Positions 26,858 to 37,620 of a DNA stretch of 64,000 nt are shown here, in pieces. The notes below the pieces were generated by a model. That model was not told the origin of the DNA, ran no database searches, and worked only from the letters and a program-made list of their open reading frames with translations. Made by a program: the position numbers and the translations under genes. The stretch spans positions 806,001 to 870,000 of the forward strand of contig NC_082620.1 of assembly GCF_030936135.1 (NCBI RefSeq), written 5' to 3'. Numbering within the stretch: the first letter of the stretch is position 1; every line of letters begins with the position of its first letter. Source of the stretch: Gavia stellata. Lineage: Eukaryota; Chordata; Aves; Gaviiformes; Gaviidae.

Positions 26858-27145
26858 ATACAAAATTTCCTGCACCCGGTTGGAGATTTTCATGGGCTCC
26901 GGCAAGCGGAATCTGAGGAGAAGGAGTTGACATGCATCAAGACGATCATGAAAATCATTGCAGGGGTCTTTATCGAAGGAAAGGACTTTGACTTTGTACT
27001 CAAGAACTTTGGCATTCTGGCGTGCCAAGGAAGGAGAGTGGTCATGAGGGTCTTCAAAGAGCTGCTCCGAGACGTGGATAAGACTGGGATCCTGGGTATA
27101 GCTTTTCTCCATGTACGTTTGGTACGTTTTCAATGCGCCCTCTAA
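26858..27145 (+). pseudogene. Exon-like relic resembling the HU domain of CCDC81-like proteins
   Basis: The plus-strand frame is open from an in-frame TAG at 26855-26857 to a stop at 27143-27145. About residues 23-60 of the open frame match the pattern of the second HU-fold domain of CCDC81-like proteins: a helix (ELTCIKTIMKIIAGVF), then EGKDFDFVLKNFGIL and an arginine/lysine-rich RRVVMRVFKELL strand-turn-helix. I recall this family being expanded in birds. No good acceptor lies before the open stretch, though GT follows ATCCTGG near 27093, so it may be one exon of a decayed or unfinished gene. The minus strand carries a longer overlapping frame (26681-27235) with no family match that I recognise. 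It separates PPIH from the array. Confidence 0.45.
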
Positions 27146-27289
27146 ATCCTTTGCAGCCGGATCAAAGCCGTGGCCTTGGGCAGGTTTTCCACAGTACTTG
27201 TGGCTGGGCCTGCCCTCTGGCTTACAGAAAGCCATGCCTCAGGAATGAGCTTCTCAGGAGTATCTGGAAAGGCGCAAGGGTGGGTCTAG

Positions 27290-27815
27290 AGTCATCAGAA
27301 AGGCACATCCAGGGGTCTGGAGATGCCCTGAAACACACACCCTGTGACAATGGGACATCCTGAAATACACATCAGGCTGTTTGGGGTGTCCTGAATGGTT
27401 TGGGGTAGCCAAAGGCACAGCGAGGGGTCTGAGGATGCACGAAAATGCAAAATGTGTAGCTTGGGGAATGCTGACATGCACACTGTGGGGTGTGGGGAGG
27501 AGCCAAAAGGCACATCCAGGGGTCTGTGACACACTGAAAATCACAAGATACGCCATGCACCCTGAAAAGCACATTGATGGGTGCGGGGAGACCCAACAGG
27601 CACACCCAGGGCTCCAGGGTGTGCTGAAAGGCACGCTCAGGGGGACTGGGCACACCAGAAAGCAAACCAAGGCGTAGGGGCATCCCAAAATGGACACCAG
27701 GAGCTTGGGGTTCCCTCAGAGCGACACCCAGGGTTCCAGGGATGCAGAGAGAGGCACACCAAGGAGTCCAGGGTGGCCCAAAACTCACGCCGAGAGCCCA
27801 GAAAGCACAAGAAGG
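27290..27815. repeat. 31-bp degenerate satellite, left edge of array
   Basis: Diverged tandem units of about 30-32 bases, recognised by AAAGGCACAYCNAGGGG followed by a G/T-rich half ending near CCCTG. Copies here are more diverged than in the spacers between units, as expected at the edge of an array. Confidence 0.8.
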
Positions 27816-28107
27816 CACAGGGGGCTGTCCAGCCACGGTCTCCTGTGCTTCCAGGGAGCCTTGCTGGCGAGAGCCTGCTCTGCCAAGCCCATCCATCTCC
27901 CACGCAGGCAAGCAATGCGGAGGTGCTGGGAGAGGAGAGGAGGACGGTGGGTCTGCAGAGCGTGCAGGGAGGTGGGAACCTTGGAGAGGTGGCCTCGGGC
28001 AACCCTCTGCCCCTGGACACAGTGCGCCAGGGGCTCTTTCCCTTGGCCACGTGGCCTGTGGGCATGTAGAGAGGTGCTGAGCACACGGGCCCCTTTGTCC
28101 CACCGGC
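27816..28107. other. Unique spacer before unit A
   Basis: About 290 bases shared with the other spacers (38630-39016, 47605-48017, 57500-57910). It includes an AG-bounded stretch with GGAGAGGAGAGGAGGACGG. Unlike the others, this copy lacks the following ~110-base segment with the 'cagcaaattctccactcaca' motif; instead it has a private sequence at about 28077-28100. No gene is recognised. Confidence 0.5.
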
Positions 28108-28160
28108 TTCTGCCCCTGGCCCCGCCCAGCACCCAGCACCTTATGATGTCACAAAGCCAT
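28108..28160 (+). promoter_or_regulatory. Candidate promoter of unit A: GC box plus CRE variant
   Basis: CCCCGCCC (about 28121-28128) is followed by TGATGTCA at 28144-28151, one base from the CRE palindrome, then a second half-site ATGACATCA. It lies about 310 bases before the chosen ATG. There is no TATA box. Confidence 0.45.
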
Positions 28161-28214
28161 TCATGACATCAGTGCACGTGTGCACTAGACCAGGGCGCTG
28201 GCGCAGGCCCTGCA

Positions 28215-28320
28215 CACACAGTACCTGGTGGTGCTGCTGGTGCTGTGCCTGTGGCGCTGGTGGTGCTGGGGGTGCTGGTGCTAGTGCGAGTGGTTGGTGG
28301 TGCTGCTGGTGGTGGCTCAG
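28215..28320 (+). repeat. GGTGCT/GCTGGT imperfect repeat, unit A
   Basis: Imperfect trinucleotide/hexanucleotide repeat (GCTGGTGGTGCTG and variants) between the promoter block and the first ATG, probably 5' UTR. Its length differs among units. Confidence 0.85.
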
Positions 28321-28463
28321 CTCGTAGGCAGCTGCCTGTGCCCTGCCACTCCTTGGGGCTCGGCTCCTCTGTTCACAGCCAGCAGTGCCTGACAAGTCCT
28401 GCCTGCTACCGCTCCCCAGGGCCAGGCGAGGCGAGGCAGGGCAGTGCCCATTCCCGTGGGGTG

Positions 28464-31400
28464 ATGAAGAGGACCTGGAGGTTCCTGCGGAGCAGGAGGG
28501 TGCGGGACTGTCCTGTGTCCTCCGGGAGCAGTGGTGGCGATGAGCTCCAGCCGGAGGGCCGGGACAAGCTGCACCGTGCGGCTGCCACTAGCGACTTCAC
28601 CCCAGCGCGGCCGCTGGTGAAGGAGCATGCTACCAACTGCTCGGACAAGGACAACAGGTAATGGGGCGCAGACAGGCAGGCGCTCTTTGGGAAACTCCTG
28701 GACTGTTTTTCTCCCCTGGACCTTAGCTTTGTGCCTGTGGGTGTTTGTTCTCAAGGGACGTAAACATGGAAAGGGCAGATAATAGCGGGCCGTTATTATT
28801 GTGATAAGCAGTGCGTGCAACTCGATGTGCTTCCTGTCTTTCCAGGCACAGTTACAGTGCATGGCCTGTGGACCCCAGCGAGCAGGAAAACAAGGGAGAA
28901 GCTGCTCCAGCCGTTGCAAAAGGGGCGTCAGCATCGGTCGCTCACCAGAGAGCAGGAGCTGCTGGAGTTACGTGGCAGCCACCTGCTCTGGGGAGAGCAG
29001 GTAGGACACTCCAGTGTGGAGGAGGCAATGGGGAAACGGCCTGTCGCCTACCCTTTTGGTGGGTTGCCGTGGAGACAGGTGTTTGGAAACGATGATGTGC
29101 TGTTGCTTATGATCCAGGAAAAAATGCACTGCTAGGCGTTGTCCCTGGAAAGCAGAATTCCTGAGACACTGATTCCTTTTGGTCTCGTTTCTGATCACTT
29201 TCAGGGATCTCCCTGGCACAAGGAAAAGGAGTGGGCACTAGAGGAAATGAATTCCCAAGCAGGAAAATAGATGCATTTTGAATCCGCATTTTGATAGGTT
29301 GCTCGCTAGGATTTCATGGGTTTGGGGCGTCTGTGTGTGCTACGATCCTCTCTGGAAGCATGATGATTCGGAGAGCACTCTAGGCATCAAGTTGTATTAA
29401 TTCACTCTATGGTTCCAAAAATATGTGGTTTTAATGTAGGTGAGCTTCTCGTATACTCGGAGTCTGCTGTCCATAACTCGCCAGCAACTAAAGAAGCCAT
29501 CAAGGAGAGCAAAAGCTCTGGGGCAGAGGTATGTAAAAACAAAGATTTTAAATTAGAGCTTTCATTACAGGGTTATATAGCACGCTAATGTGCAATAAGG
29601 CTTTTCCATGACAAATGTCTAATGCAGAGTTGTTGAAAACACTTACAATCTGACGTCAAGTTGGTGACAGTCCTCTTCTGGTTATGTGAAATGCTGCCAC
29701 TATCTCCTCTTTTGAGATAATTTCCTAAGTTTTGTCAATTTGTGTTCTTTAAATTTCAACAGGCAGAAGACTTCACAGCCCAAATACTGACAACAGAGTC
29801 ATATTCATCCCCTTCCCACTTGAGCCATGGAAGTCGTCAGATATCAGGAAGCATCAATCTGCAAGTGTTTCTGAGAGAATGTGAGCAATGGCTTCATGTC
29901 CATGACCTCACTTCTCAGGTGGTGGAATCCAACAAGAGCTTGTCTCAGCAGCTGAGCAAAGCCAAAAGAAAAGCTAGCAGGCTGCAAAAGGAAGTGGAGC
30001 AACTGAAAAAAGACCTCTCAGAAAAGGCACTGGCTTTAGATATGGCAGAAAGAGAATTACGTCAGGCCCGGAGGCAGGCAAAGGAGTGGCATGCTTTACA
30101 CCTGGAGAAAGATCAAGAGAGAAAGGATGCCATCAAGAAGGCAGAAGGGCTGCAGGAACAACTGGCCCAGCTCCAAAGTGAAAACCTTTTACTCCGTCAG
30201 CAGCTGGGACATGTGCAGAACAAGGCCGCCCAAGAACGAACGGTGAGTGATGCCTTTACATGCGAGGCCAACAAAGGAGAAAAAGAGGTGATGTGAGCAC
30301 TGACCAGTTTTGTTCTGGTTTTGTGGGAATTGCCAAAGGTTTTGGCAAGCCTTGAGACACACTTATACCTCTATACGTATATGTATGGATCTACCGTCAT
30401 CTACCAGGACTTGTGCAAAGCATTTGATACTGTCCCGCACAACATCCTTGTCTCCAAAATGGAGAGACATGGATTTGATGGCAGGACCGCTCGGTGGAGA
30501 AGGAATTGGCTGGACGGTCACACTCAAAGAGCTGTGGTCAACGTCTCGATGTCTGGGTGGAGACCGGCGCCGAGTGGTGTCCCTCAGGCGTCCCTATTGT
30601 GACCAGTGTTATTGAACGTCTTTGTCGGGGACATGGACAGTGGGATTGAGCGCAGCCGCAGCAAGTTTGCGGATGACACCAAGCTGAGTGGTGTGGTTGA
30701 TAGTCTAGAGGGAAGGGGTGCCATCCAGGGGGACCCGGACAGGCTAGAGAGGTGGGCCTGGCCTGGGAGAACCCCATGAAGTTCAACAAGGCCAAATGCA
30801 AGGTCCTGCACCTGGGTCGGGGCAATCCCAAACACGCGTACAGGCTGGGGGATGAGTGGCTTGAGAGCAGCCTGCGGAGAAGGACCGGGGGTATTGGTGG
30901 ATGAAAAACGGAATATGAGCCGGCAATGTGCGCTCGCAGCCCAGAAAGCCAACCGTATCCTGGGCTGCATCAGAAGAAGCGTGGCCAGCGGGTCGAGGGA
31001 GGTGATTCCGCCCCTCTACTCGGCTCTCGTGAGACCCCACCTGGAGTACTGCATCCAGCTCTGGGGCCCCTGGCATAAGAAAGACATGGACCTGGGCGAG
31101 CGGGTCCAGAGGAGGACCACAAAGATGATCAGGGAGCTGGAACACTTCCCCTGTGAGGACAGGATGAGAGAGCTGGGCTTGATAATGCTTCGCCTTTCTT
31201 GATGTGCTGGGATACAGGCACCTTCATTAAGAGATGGCATTTCTTCTTGCCCTAGAGAACAGTGGGACAGCTGCAAGGAGAGCTCGCTGATGCTTTCAGA
31301 AAGCAGTGGACAGCAGAAACCTCACTGAAAGCTTCTACATACGAATGCAATTGCCTGAAGCAAGAAAACTCCCGCTTGCAAGAGGACTTGGACAAGGCTA

Positions 31401-34400
31401 AGGCCAAGGTATACAAAGTCTGTAAACACGTTAGTATATACAAAGCTGTTCCTTTCCTTCAGTGACCAGAAGACAAGACAATACTCTGGGAACAAACACA
31501 GGAGAGATTTGTCTGAGGACGTTACGAGCTTCAACATCACTAACAATCGTTTTCCAGACTAGAGGGTGCTTTTAGCTCCTTTCTCCTCCCTGCCTCCTCC
31601 CCTCTCGCCTTGAAAAACTCAGCCGGCTCTTCGGGGAGCTCGTTCCAAGGCTGAGGGGCAAAGCAGCGGGTTGGGGGCAACATCTGGGCTGGGGAGAACG
31701 AAGCAGCTGTGGTTTTTCGAGACTCGCTTCCGTTCCGACACCGTCCAAAAGTTGTGGCCATGATGTGATACCGCAAGCCACGTGCTCCCACACGTCTCTG
31801 GGCTTGGTTGCTTTCTCTGCAAGGTTTTTCTTCTCTCGGTCTCTGCACAAAGGCGCTGTCCAGTTCCCTGGTAGTGGTGGTTTTGAGGAAGGAAAGTGAC
31901 CTTTGGTTTGCCTTTGTTTCGTAAGCCAGGCTTCACCCTCCCTCTACGGAAGGCCTTGAACCTCTCGTCTCTTCCCCCCAACACCGTCCACCCCAGGCAT
32001 TGGCACAGGGGTGTGCGTCTGAGAAGGAATGGGGCAGAACAGGAGTGTGAGGGAAGCAAAAGGAAATGCAGTGAATGCGATGAAATGCAAAAGAGCATCT
32101 TCACAGACATGGGGGATGTATGATGTCGTAGAAGGAGTTGAGTGCCTTTGCCATGGTGCCTTTTTGGAAAGGAGGGATGGAGGGAAGCTGGAGCAGTCTT
32201 TTTGGCAAGGGCTTGAAAGACGTACCTACTTTCAGAAATCCAGGGGCCTTTTCCCTGGGTACAAATACAAACTCGGTGCCTTACAGCTATGACCTCGATC
32301 CAGACATTTGATTGAGTTTCACAGAGATGTTAGACCCTTCTGCCTAAGGCAGGTTGTTTTTTCCCCACCATACAGGTGTGCAGTCTCTCCACGCAGCTGG
32401 AGTTGGAGTCCCAAAAATCTCTGCAGCTCGAGGTTATAAATCAGGAGCTGCGAGGGCAGGTGGCTCTCCTGCCACATCACTTGGTGACTCCTGGGGTGGG
32501 TGACACCCCCACAGCACTTTATGGAAGACAGTGTGAGCAGCAAGTGCAAGAAGAAATGAGAGAGAGGCCGTATCTCAGTCTACTCTTGCAGGTCAGTTTA
32601 TGTACCATTGGTCTCTGTAGCCCGCGTTGCCTTCGTTTGTGGTTGTGGTCGTGGCTTTCAGGGTTTTCTCTTGGCCATCTGGCTCCCTTTCTTACTGCTG
32701 TGGGTTTTGCTTTCCTGGAAGGAAGCAGGGGAGCTGCAAAAGGCTGCGTCAAAGTGCTTCTCTGGGTGTCGTGGGACCTGTGTGCATAAAAATACGCAGC
32801 CTTATTGTCCTCCTCCTCCTCCTCCGTATAGCGTTGTAGGCTGTTTAATCCTAGCTTCCGCATAAAAATGGTGGGAAGAGCAGGTTGTTTGAGAGGGGTG
32901 GGCATTGTCTTTTTCTTCCTGGCTCTTGAAGTTGCATCATCTGCTTTAGACACAGGCAGCCGCTCAAGCCAGAACAGAAGACATCAACACCACTGACAAC
33001 TCCTGGAGAAAACACCTGGAGCAGAGAATTAGAGCTCTGGAATTGGACATGGAGAGATCACGGAGCATGCAGGAAGAGACCGCACTGCAACTGGCACATG
33101 TACAGGCCGAAATAAAAAGCTCCAAAAAGTGTTCTTTCGTGGACCTGGAAAACAGAAGAGGCCTCACAGAGAACTTAAAAAAGTAAGTCCAAGCGTTTTC
33201 TTTTTTTCCCCACGTAATACAGTATGACACTTTTCAGCATGGCTTTTCCATCCCACATCCCTTTCTTGGATCTGCTCAGCATCATGTGTGCACCTTCAAG
33301 ACTGAGTGTGTACTTCTCGCAAGAGTACGCCTTGGGCTCTCCCATTACGGAGACCCGTTTTCCTTTCTCTTTACTGACGCTGAAGTAACAAAACTATCAG
33401 GCTGCCTGGAGGATGTTTTAGTTAGTTTTCTTTTAACCGTTTTCTGTAGCCATCTCCTCTTCCTGCACGTATGGTGGAATGGAGGAGTTTTTTTTCTGCT
33501 GCTGTTCTCCTCCAGTTTAGAACAGACACACAGAGAAAAGAAGAGGATCCCGTTAGGCAAAAATACCCTATTCCGCTGCCGTTATGATGGTGCATCTTCA
33601 GCCTGAGTTTACACTGGGAGGAGGGAAAGAGCCCGCAGTCCTTACTACCTTCTAGGAAAGGTCCTACAGAGACAAAACACAGATTGCTTGGAAGCCTGAG
33701 AAGCAGGACATTAGGGTGGCTCGGAAGTCGATGTGCATAAGTCCAACAGTGAACTGTCACCCTTGGGGAACAACTTTGTGCCAATATGAGCAACAGTCGT
33801 TCCTGCAGGCTCCTGCCTTTTTCACAGGGCTGATGAGGTGCTACCAGAAGCCAGTGCCAAGAGCCTTCAGGAGCAGCGGTGCGGACTCGTCAGCCGCATG
33901 GCAAGGAGCCTGAGCCAGAGCAGGGGACGGAGCGGAAAGCCATCGGGCTCAGGTAAGCAGCTCCAGACTGGATTCTTCAATGGTCAGGTGGGCTCGGGAT
34001 TACGGTTGGGTTTTGCCTGTGATCCTGAAATAGTGGAAGTCTTTCCTCTGTAATTCCTGGACGGGTGGAACTAGGAGAAAGAAGTTACCTTGTGCTCCAT
34101 AGAAGCCCTCTTTTGAGCTTCCACGGAAAACGGGGCACTTGGAGGCAAAGAGGTCTCGGGGGTCTGAAGTGTAAGCAGATGCCATTGGTGGGTTTAGCGT
34201 GGGTTTGTTTATGGTGCGCGGCCTCTGGAACTTCCTTCACAGGCTTTAGAAAGCTAGTTGCCTGATGGTCAAACATGGAAAAACTTCTTTCGTCCTTTGC
34301 GCGTGTCCCTTTCACCCTTTGTTTCCTCAGGTGGGCTTAAATCTCTCTCGAACTTTACAGCGTCCTGTCACAGTTGAGAGCTGTCCATTGACTGCCTGGG

Positions 34401-34588
34401 CTAGTTCTGCTGTAGAACTAACATCGGATCTTGCTTTTTCTCTCCCAGTCAGTGGTGAACAGGAAACCAGACCTGCTGGGGATTCTCACCGGACATCTCC
34501 TGCTCTTCTGCCAAATGTAAATGAAGTCCAGGATCCCCCATCCAGGGCAACTCGGCCCAAGGACAATGCTTCGAAGAGAAATTATTAA
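28464..34588 (+). CDS. ANKRD26/CCDC144-like coiled-coil protein, unit A, nine exons
   Basis: Exons: 28464-28657, 28846-29000, 29440-29528, 29763-30242, 31256-31408, 32376-32591, 32950-33182, 33828-33952, 34449-34588. All have GT/AG borders, and the phases join into one frame of 594 residues plus stop. Residues 1-65 start [12 protein letters not shown] and contain [18 protein letters not shown], like the cap before the ankyrin repeats of ANKRD26/POTE proteins, but no ankyrin repeat follows. About residues 205-306 are a long coiled coil ([20 protein letters not shown] through [14 protein letters not shown]) that aligns with the POTE/CCDC144 coiled coil. Exon 5 (307-357) holds [15 protein letters not shown], matching RQLQQELADTLKKQ of ANKRD26. 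Exon 7 holds [20 protein letters not shown], like the C-terminal DUF3496-type segment. The tail is Ser/Arg/Pro-rich, ending SKRNY. Family proteins act near centrosomes/cilia or are testis-expressed; the role here is unknown. The ATG was chosen because it is shared by all four units. Confidence 0.8.
30391..31200 (+). mobile_element. CR1 LINE reverse-transcriptase fragment in intron 4, unit A
   Basis: Plus-strand remnant of CR1 ORF2: [19 protein letters not shown], then [15 protein letters not shown] (catalytic YADD-type box) and, after frame changes, [18 protein letters not shown] and [15 protein letters not shown]. It has lost both ends and is frame-broken; in this copy a GGG to GTG change leaves a TGA after SGVPQASLL, where the other units read through. 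It sits in the same intron of all four units, so it predates the amplification. Confidence 0.9.
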
Positions 34589-35140
34589 ACTGGTAGAAAA
34601 CACTCATGACAGTTTGTGAAAATTCTTTGTCTAGGCCGATCCCCTGTGCTTTCCCCCCGCTCTCCTTTCCCGAGCCACCACAGCATCGGGCTCGGCAAGG
34701 TTTAGGGGCTGGGGACAGCAAAGCCTTCGCACGCTGCCCCTTCCCTGCCTCCCCACCGACGGGGGTCTCAAGGCTGCCGCAGGGGCTGCCGGTGCCGTCC
34801 CGGCTCTGGGGAGACCGGGGAGGCCTGCGGGACTCCCCTCAGCCCGCAGCGGCGCTGGGGCCGGGCCGCGGGGGCAGGCAGGGCCGTTCCCTCTGCCCGC
34901 AGCCTGCTGCCGGGCCGGGGGTGTCTGGGGGAGGCCCAGTTCTGGTCGCGGCCCGGTGAGGGTCCCCCGGGGCTCTCCCTGGGGCCGGGGCAGCACGGCC
35001 CCACCCGGAGCTGCTCCCTCCTGCTGGGTTGGGGCCCTGGGGCTCAGGCAGGGCGGGAGATCCATGGAGAACAGCCTGGAAGAGTGCCCGGCCTGGTCTG
35101 GGAGCGCCCGGGGAGGAGTCGGTGCAGGTGTGTGGGGCCC
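34589..35140. other. GC-rich block after gene A
   Basis: CpG- and G/C-rich DNA without a recognised gene, present in every unit between the last exon and the minisatellite. Long overlapping frames on both strands reflect base composition. No AATAAA is seen right after the stop codon, so the mRNA 3' end is not fixed. Confidence 0.5.
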
Positions 35141-35460
35141 CACAGCACGCTGGGAGCTGTAGTGTTTCCCTCACCCCAGGGCATGCTGGGAGCTGTAGTG
35201 TTTCCCTCACCCCAGGGCATGCTGGGAGCTCTGGCTTCCTTCCCTCACCCCAGGGCATGCTGGGAGCTGCAGTCCTTCCCTCACCCCAGGGCATGCTGGG
35301 AGCTGTAGTGCTTCCCTCACCCCAGGGCATGCTGGGAGCTGTAGTGTTTCCCTCACCCCAGGGCATGCTGGGAGCTGTAGTGCTTCCCTCACCCCAGGGC
35401 ATGCTGGGAGCTCTGGCTTCCTTCCCTCACCCCAGGGCATGCTGGGAGCTCTGGCTTGCA
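35141..35460. repeat. ZNF143-site minisatellite, unit A, 9 copies
   Basis: Period 36-38 bases. Each copy has GCATGCTGGGAGCTGTAGT or a close variant; its reverse complement ACTACAGCTCCCAGCATGC matches the extended ZNF143/Staf (SBS2, with THAP11) promoter motif ACTACAnnTCCCAGCATGC. Spacers are the CCCTCACCCCAGG type. Some copies have CTCTGGCTT in place of CTGTAGT and so keep only the CCCAGCATGC half. Confidence 0.92.
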
Positions 35461-36184
35461 GACCGACATGGCGGCTCCTTCGTCGTGCACATAGGGTCCT
35501 TCTCAGCGGCGACGGCCTCCCAGGCCAGGAAAGGTGGCCGGAGGGAAGGGGCCTGCGCCGGGCCGGCACGGAGGTGCTCAGGGCAGCCTCAGCCACGGAA
35601 GCGCTTCCCGTGGAGGTGTTTGACAGCCCTGGCTGCTGCGGCCGCTGCTTGGGAAGAGGGGAAGGACGGACACGGCCTTGGCAAGGACTGGGCCCCCGAT
35701 GGTGCCCAATTCTCCCCAACCCCCAGGGAGACGGGGCTAACGCCACGCTGCACAGAGACCGTCACCATGGTCATAGAGCTGAGGCTTTTCTTCTCCTACG
35801 AATGCTGCGAGAGCAGAAGAATGTTCTGGGAGGAAATACAGCCGAGAGTTGTCTAAGGACTTTGCAAGCCGCAACGTCCTTCATGATCCTCCTTCCAAGG
35901 AGACTGTGCTCTTATCTGAAAGGTCCAAAACCCAACGAGTTTCCGTTGCGAGTGAGGAAGCAGCCCACCTGGAAGCAGGAAAAAAGGGTGCCTGCGTCTC
36001 TTACGGGCTCTCAGCGGCCCTAGGAGTAAAGCGCGCCTCAGGCTTCACGCAGGGAAACCAAAAATGTTTTCCCCATGCCTCGTCTCTCCCAGGAGCCTTG
36101 GTTTGAGGAAGCGCTTCTTGGTATATTGTAGCACCCAGTGAAAATACATTTACGTATCTACTAGTAAGGGTGTGCTGCTCTTTC
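35461..36184 (+). other. CpG block downstream of the minisatellite, unit A
   Basis: Starts ACCGACATGGCGGCTCC, a YY1-like ATGGCGGC at 35468. In this unit the frame from that ATG stops after eight codons (TAG). Further frames at 35439-36023 and 35849-36106 show no family I recognise. About 35815-35880 resembles 31480-31550 in intron 5 of the gene, so part may be old ANKRD26-like exon material. Confidence 0.4.
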
Positions 36185-36254
36185 GCCGTTCCCTGTAAAT
36201 GCGGACAGGGCGGATAATAACGGGCTGTTCTTATTGTGATAAGCAGTGCGTGCA

Positions 36255-36778
36255 ACTGGATTGAATTTATCAGCAGTCCTGGCTAACCGGGGAGGTCCCA
36301 GTTGACCGGAGGTTAGCAAATGTGACGCCCATTCTACAAGTGGGGCCGGAAGGAGGATCCGGGGAACTACAGGCCTGTCAGCCTCACCTCGGCGCCGGGG
36401 AAGGTTACGGAGCAGATCACTGTGAGTGCCATCACACGGCACGTTCAGAGCAACCAGGCGATCAGGCCCAGTCAGCGTGGGCTTATGAAAGGCAGGTCCT
36501 GCCTGACTCTCCCGATCGCCTTCTGTGACAAGGTGACCCGCTTAGTGGATGAGGGAAAGGCTGTGGCTATTGTTTACCTAGACCTGAGTAAAGCCTATGA
36601 CACCGTTTCCCACAGCATTCTCCTGCAGAAACTGGCTGCTCATGGCTTGGACGGGTGCACTCTTCACTGGCTAAAAAGCTGCCTGGGCCCAAAGGGCGGT
36701 GGTGGACTTGGCAGTGTCAGGTTTTCGGTTGAACTCAACGATCTTAAGGGCCTTTTCCAACCTAAATGATTCTAAATA
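36255..36778 (+). mobile_element. CR1 LINE fragment with 3' end, unit A
   Basis: Contains the CR1 RT stretch YLDLSKAYDTVSHSILLQKL (about 36574-36635) preceded by a frame-shifted 'nyrpvsLts'-type segment, then jumps to the CR1 3' UTR end with GATCTTAAGGGCCTTTTCC and one ATTCTA unit. It is internally deleted. Present in A, B and C at the same place. Confidence 0.88.
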
Positions 36779-36953
36779 GGCCCTCCCAGGGATCTGGGGA
36801 TCACAAAAAGGCACACCCAGGGGTCTGGGCATGCAGCGAGAGGCACGCCAGGGTTTCAAGGCACACCCAAATGCACGTCATGCGGTCAGGCTGCCCCCAG
36901 AGCCTCCAGAATGCCTTGGGCTGCACAGAAAGTCACATCCAGGGGGTTGTGGG
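36779..36953. repeat. 31-bp satellite, A-B spacer, left part
   Basis: Same satellite as at the array's left edge, interrupted here by the solo LTR; it continues at 37621. Confidence 0.8.
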
Positions 36954-37620
36954 TGAAACAACAAAGTCTGTACCGAGCCCGCGATCGGGACGGTTTTCCG
37001 AGATGAATAACTCAATAACAACTAGTTTGTTATTAAGCAGGCATTCTTTAATACAGTGCTGGGCAGCACTGGGGATTTGTCCACCACGAGTGCTCCAACG
37101 TGGTAGCAAAGCACCACAGTTCATATACAGAAAAATCATACTTACTCATTAGAATTCTAAAATGGGCGGTCTTATGCGGATGAGTTCCCGGAATTCATTT
37201 GCATAGTCCAAGCATGCGCAGTAAAATTAGGGTTAGGGTCTCTTCACTCTCCGGTGGTCGTTCATAGTCTTCCTCACACTGTGCGCTAATTGAACTTCGG
37301 GCTTCCTTTGTCCACACATGGTCAGGGAATTGGCTCGTCCATCCTTTGGCCTCGAAATGTTACAAAAGGGTCAGTTTGAACTAGTTCTTTGGCACTTCTC
37401 TTGACACAAACATCTCGAGTCCCTGTTATCGATGATATGCTCAGGAGGCATAATGAGCTACCCCAAGGCCCATTTGATCTTGTCAGGAAGGGAGTTACAC
37501 GTCTTGAAACATCCTATTATCAACTCTGCTCGGCAAATAACTAAAACAATGCAAGTAAAGCTTTTATGTATCACAGTAGGGTCTCAGCCAGGGACCGTCA
37601 GTGATTTAACTCTTCATTCA
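36954..37620 (-). mobile_element. Solo LTR of an endogenous retrovirus, only in the A-B spacer
   Basis: A 667-base insert bounded by TG...CA, with a TGGG repeat on both sides (36950-36953 and 37621-37624), which is the expected 4-base target duplication. The empty site is preserved in the B-C and C-D spacers ('gttgtgggtgtgcctgg'). No internal viral genes are present. Reading on the minus strand (ending TTGTTTCA, with an ATTAAA-type signal about 95 bases before the end) is the likelier LTR orientation. Two TTAGGG-like units near 37227-37238 are part of the LTR. Confidence 0.82.

Noticed and set aside
26681-27235. 184-codon minus-strand frame as the gene at this position
   Set aside because: No family recognised, whereas the plus strand fits the HU-CCDC81 pattern; kept only as an alternative under that finding.
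27290-27815. Satellite repeats considered as a CRISPR-like array
   Set aside because: Eukaryotic context, no unique spacers and degenerate contiguous 31-bp units.
37227-37240. TTAGGG-like repeats as an interstitial telomere
   Set aside because: Only two units, inside the solo LTR.
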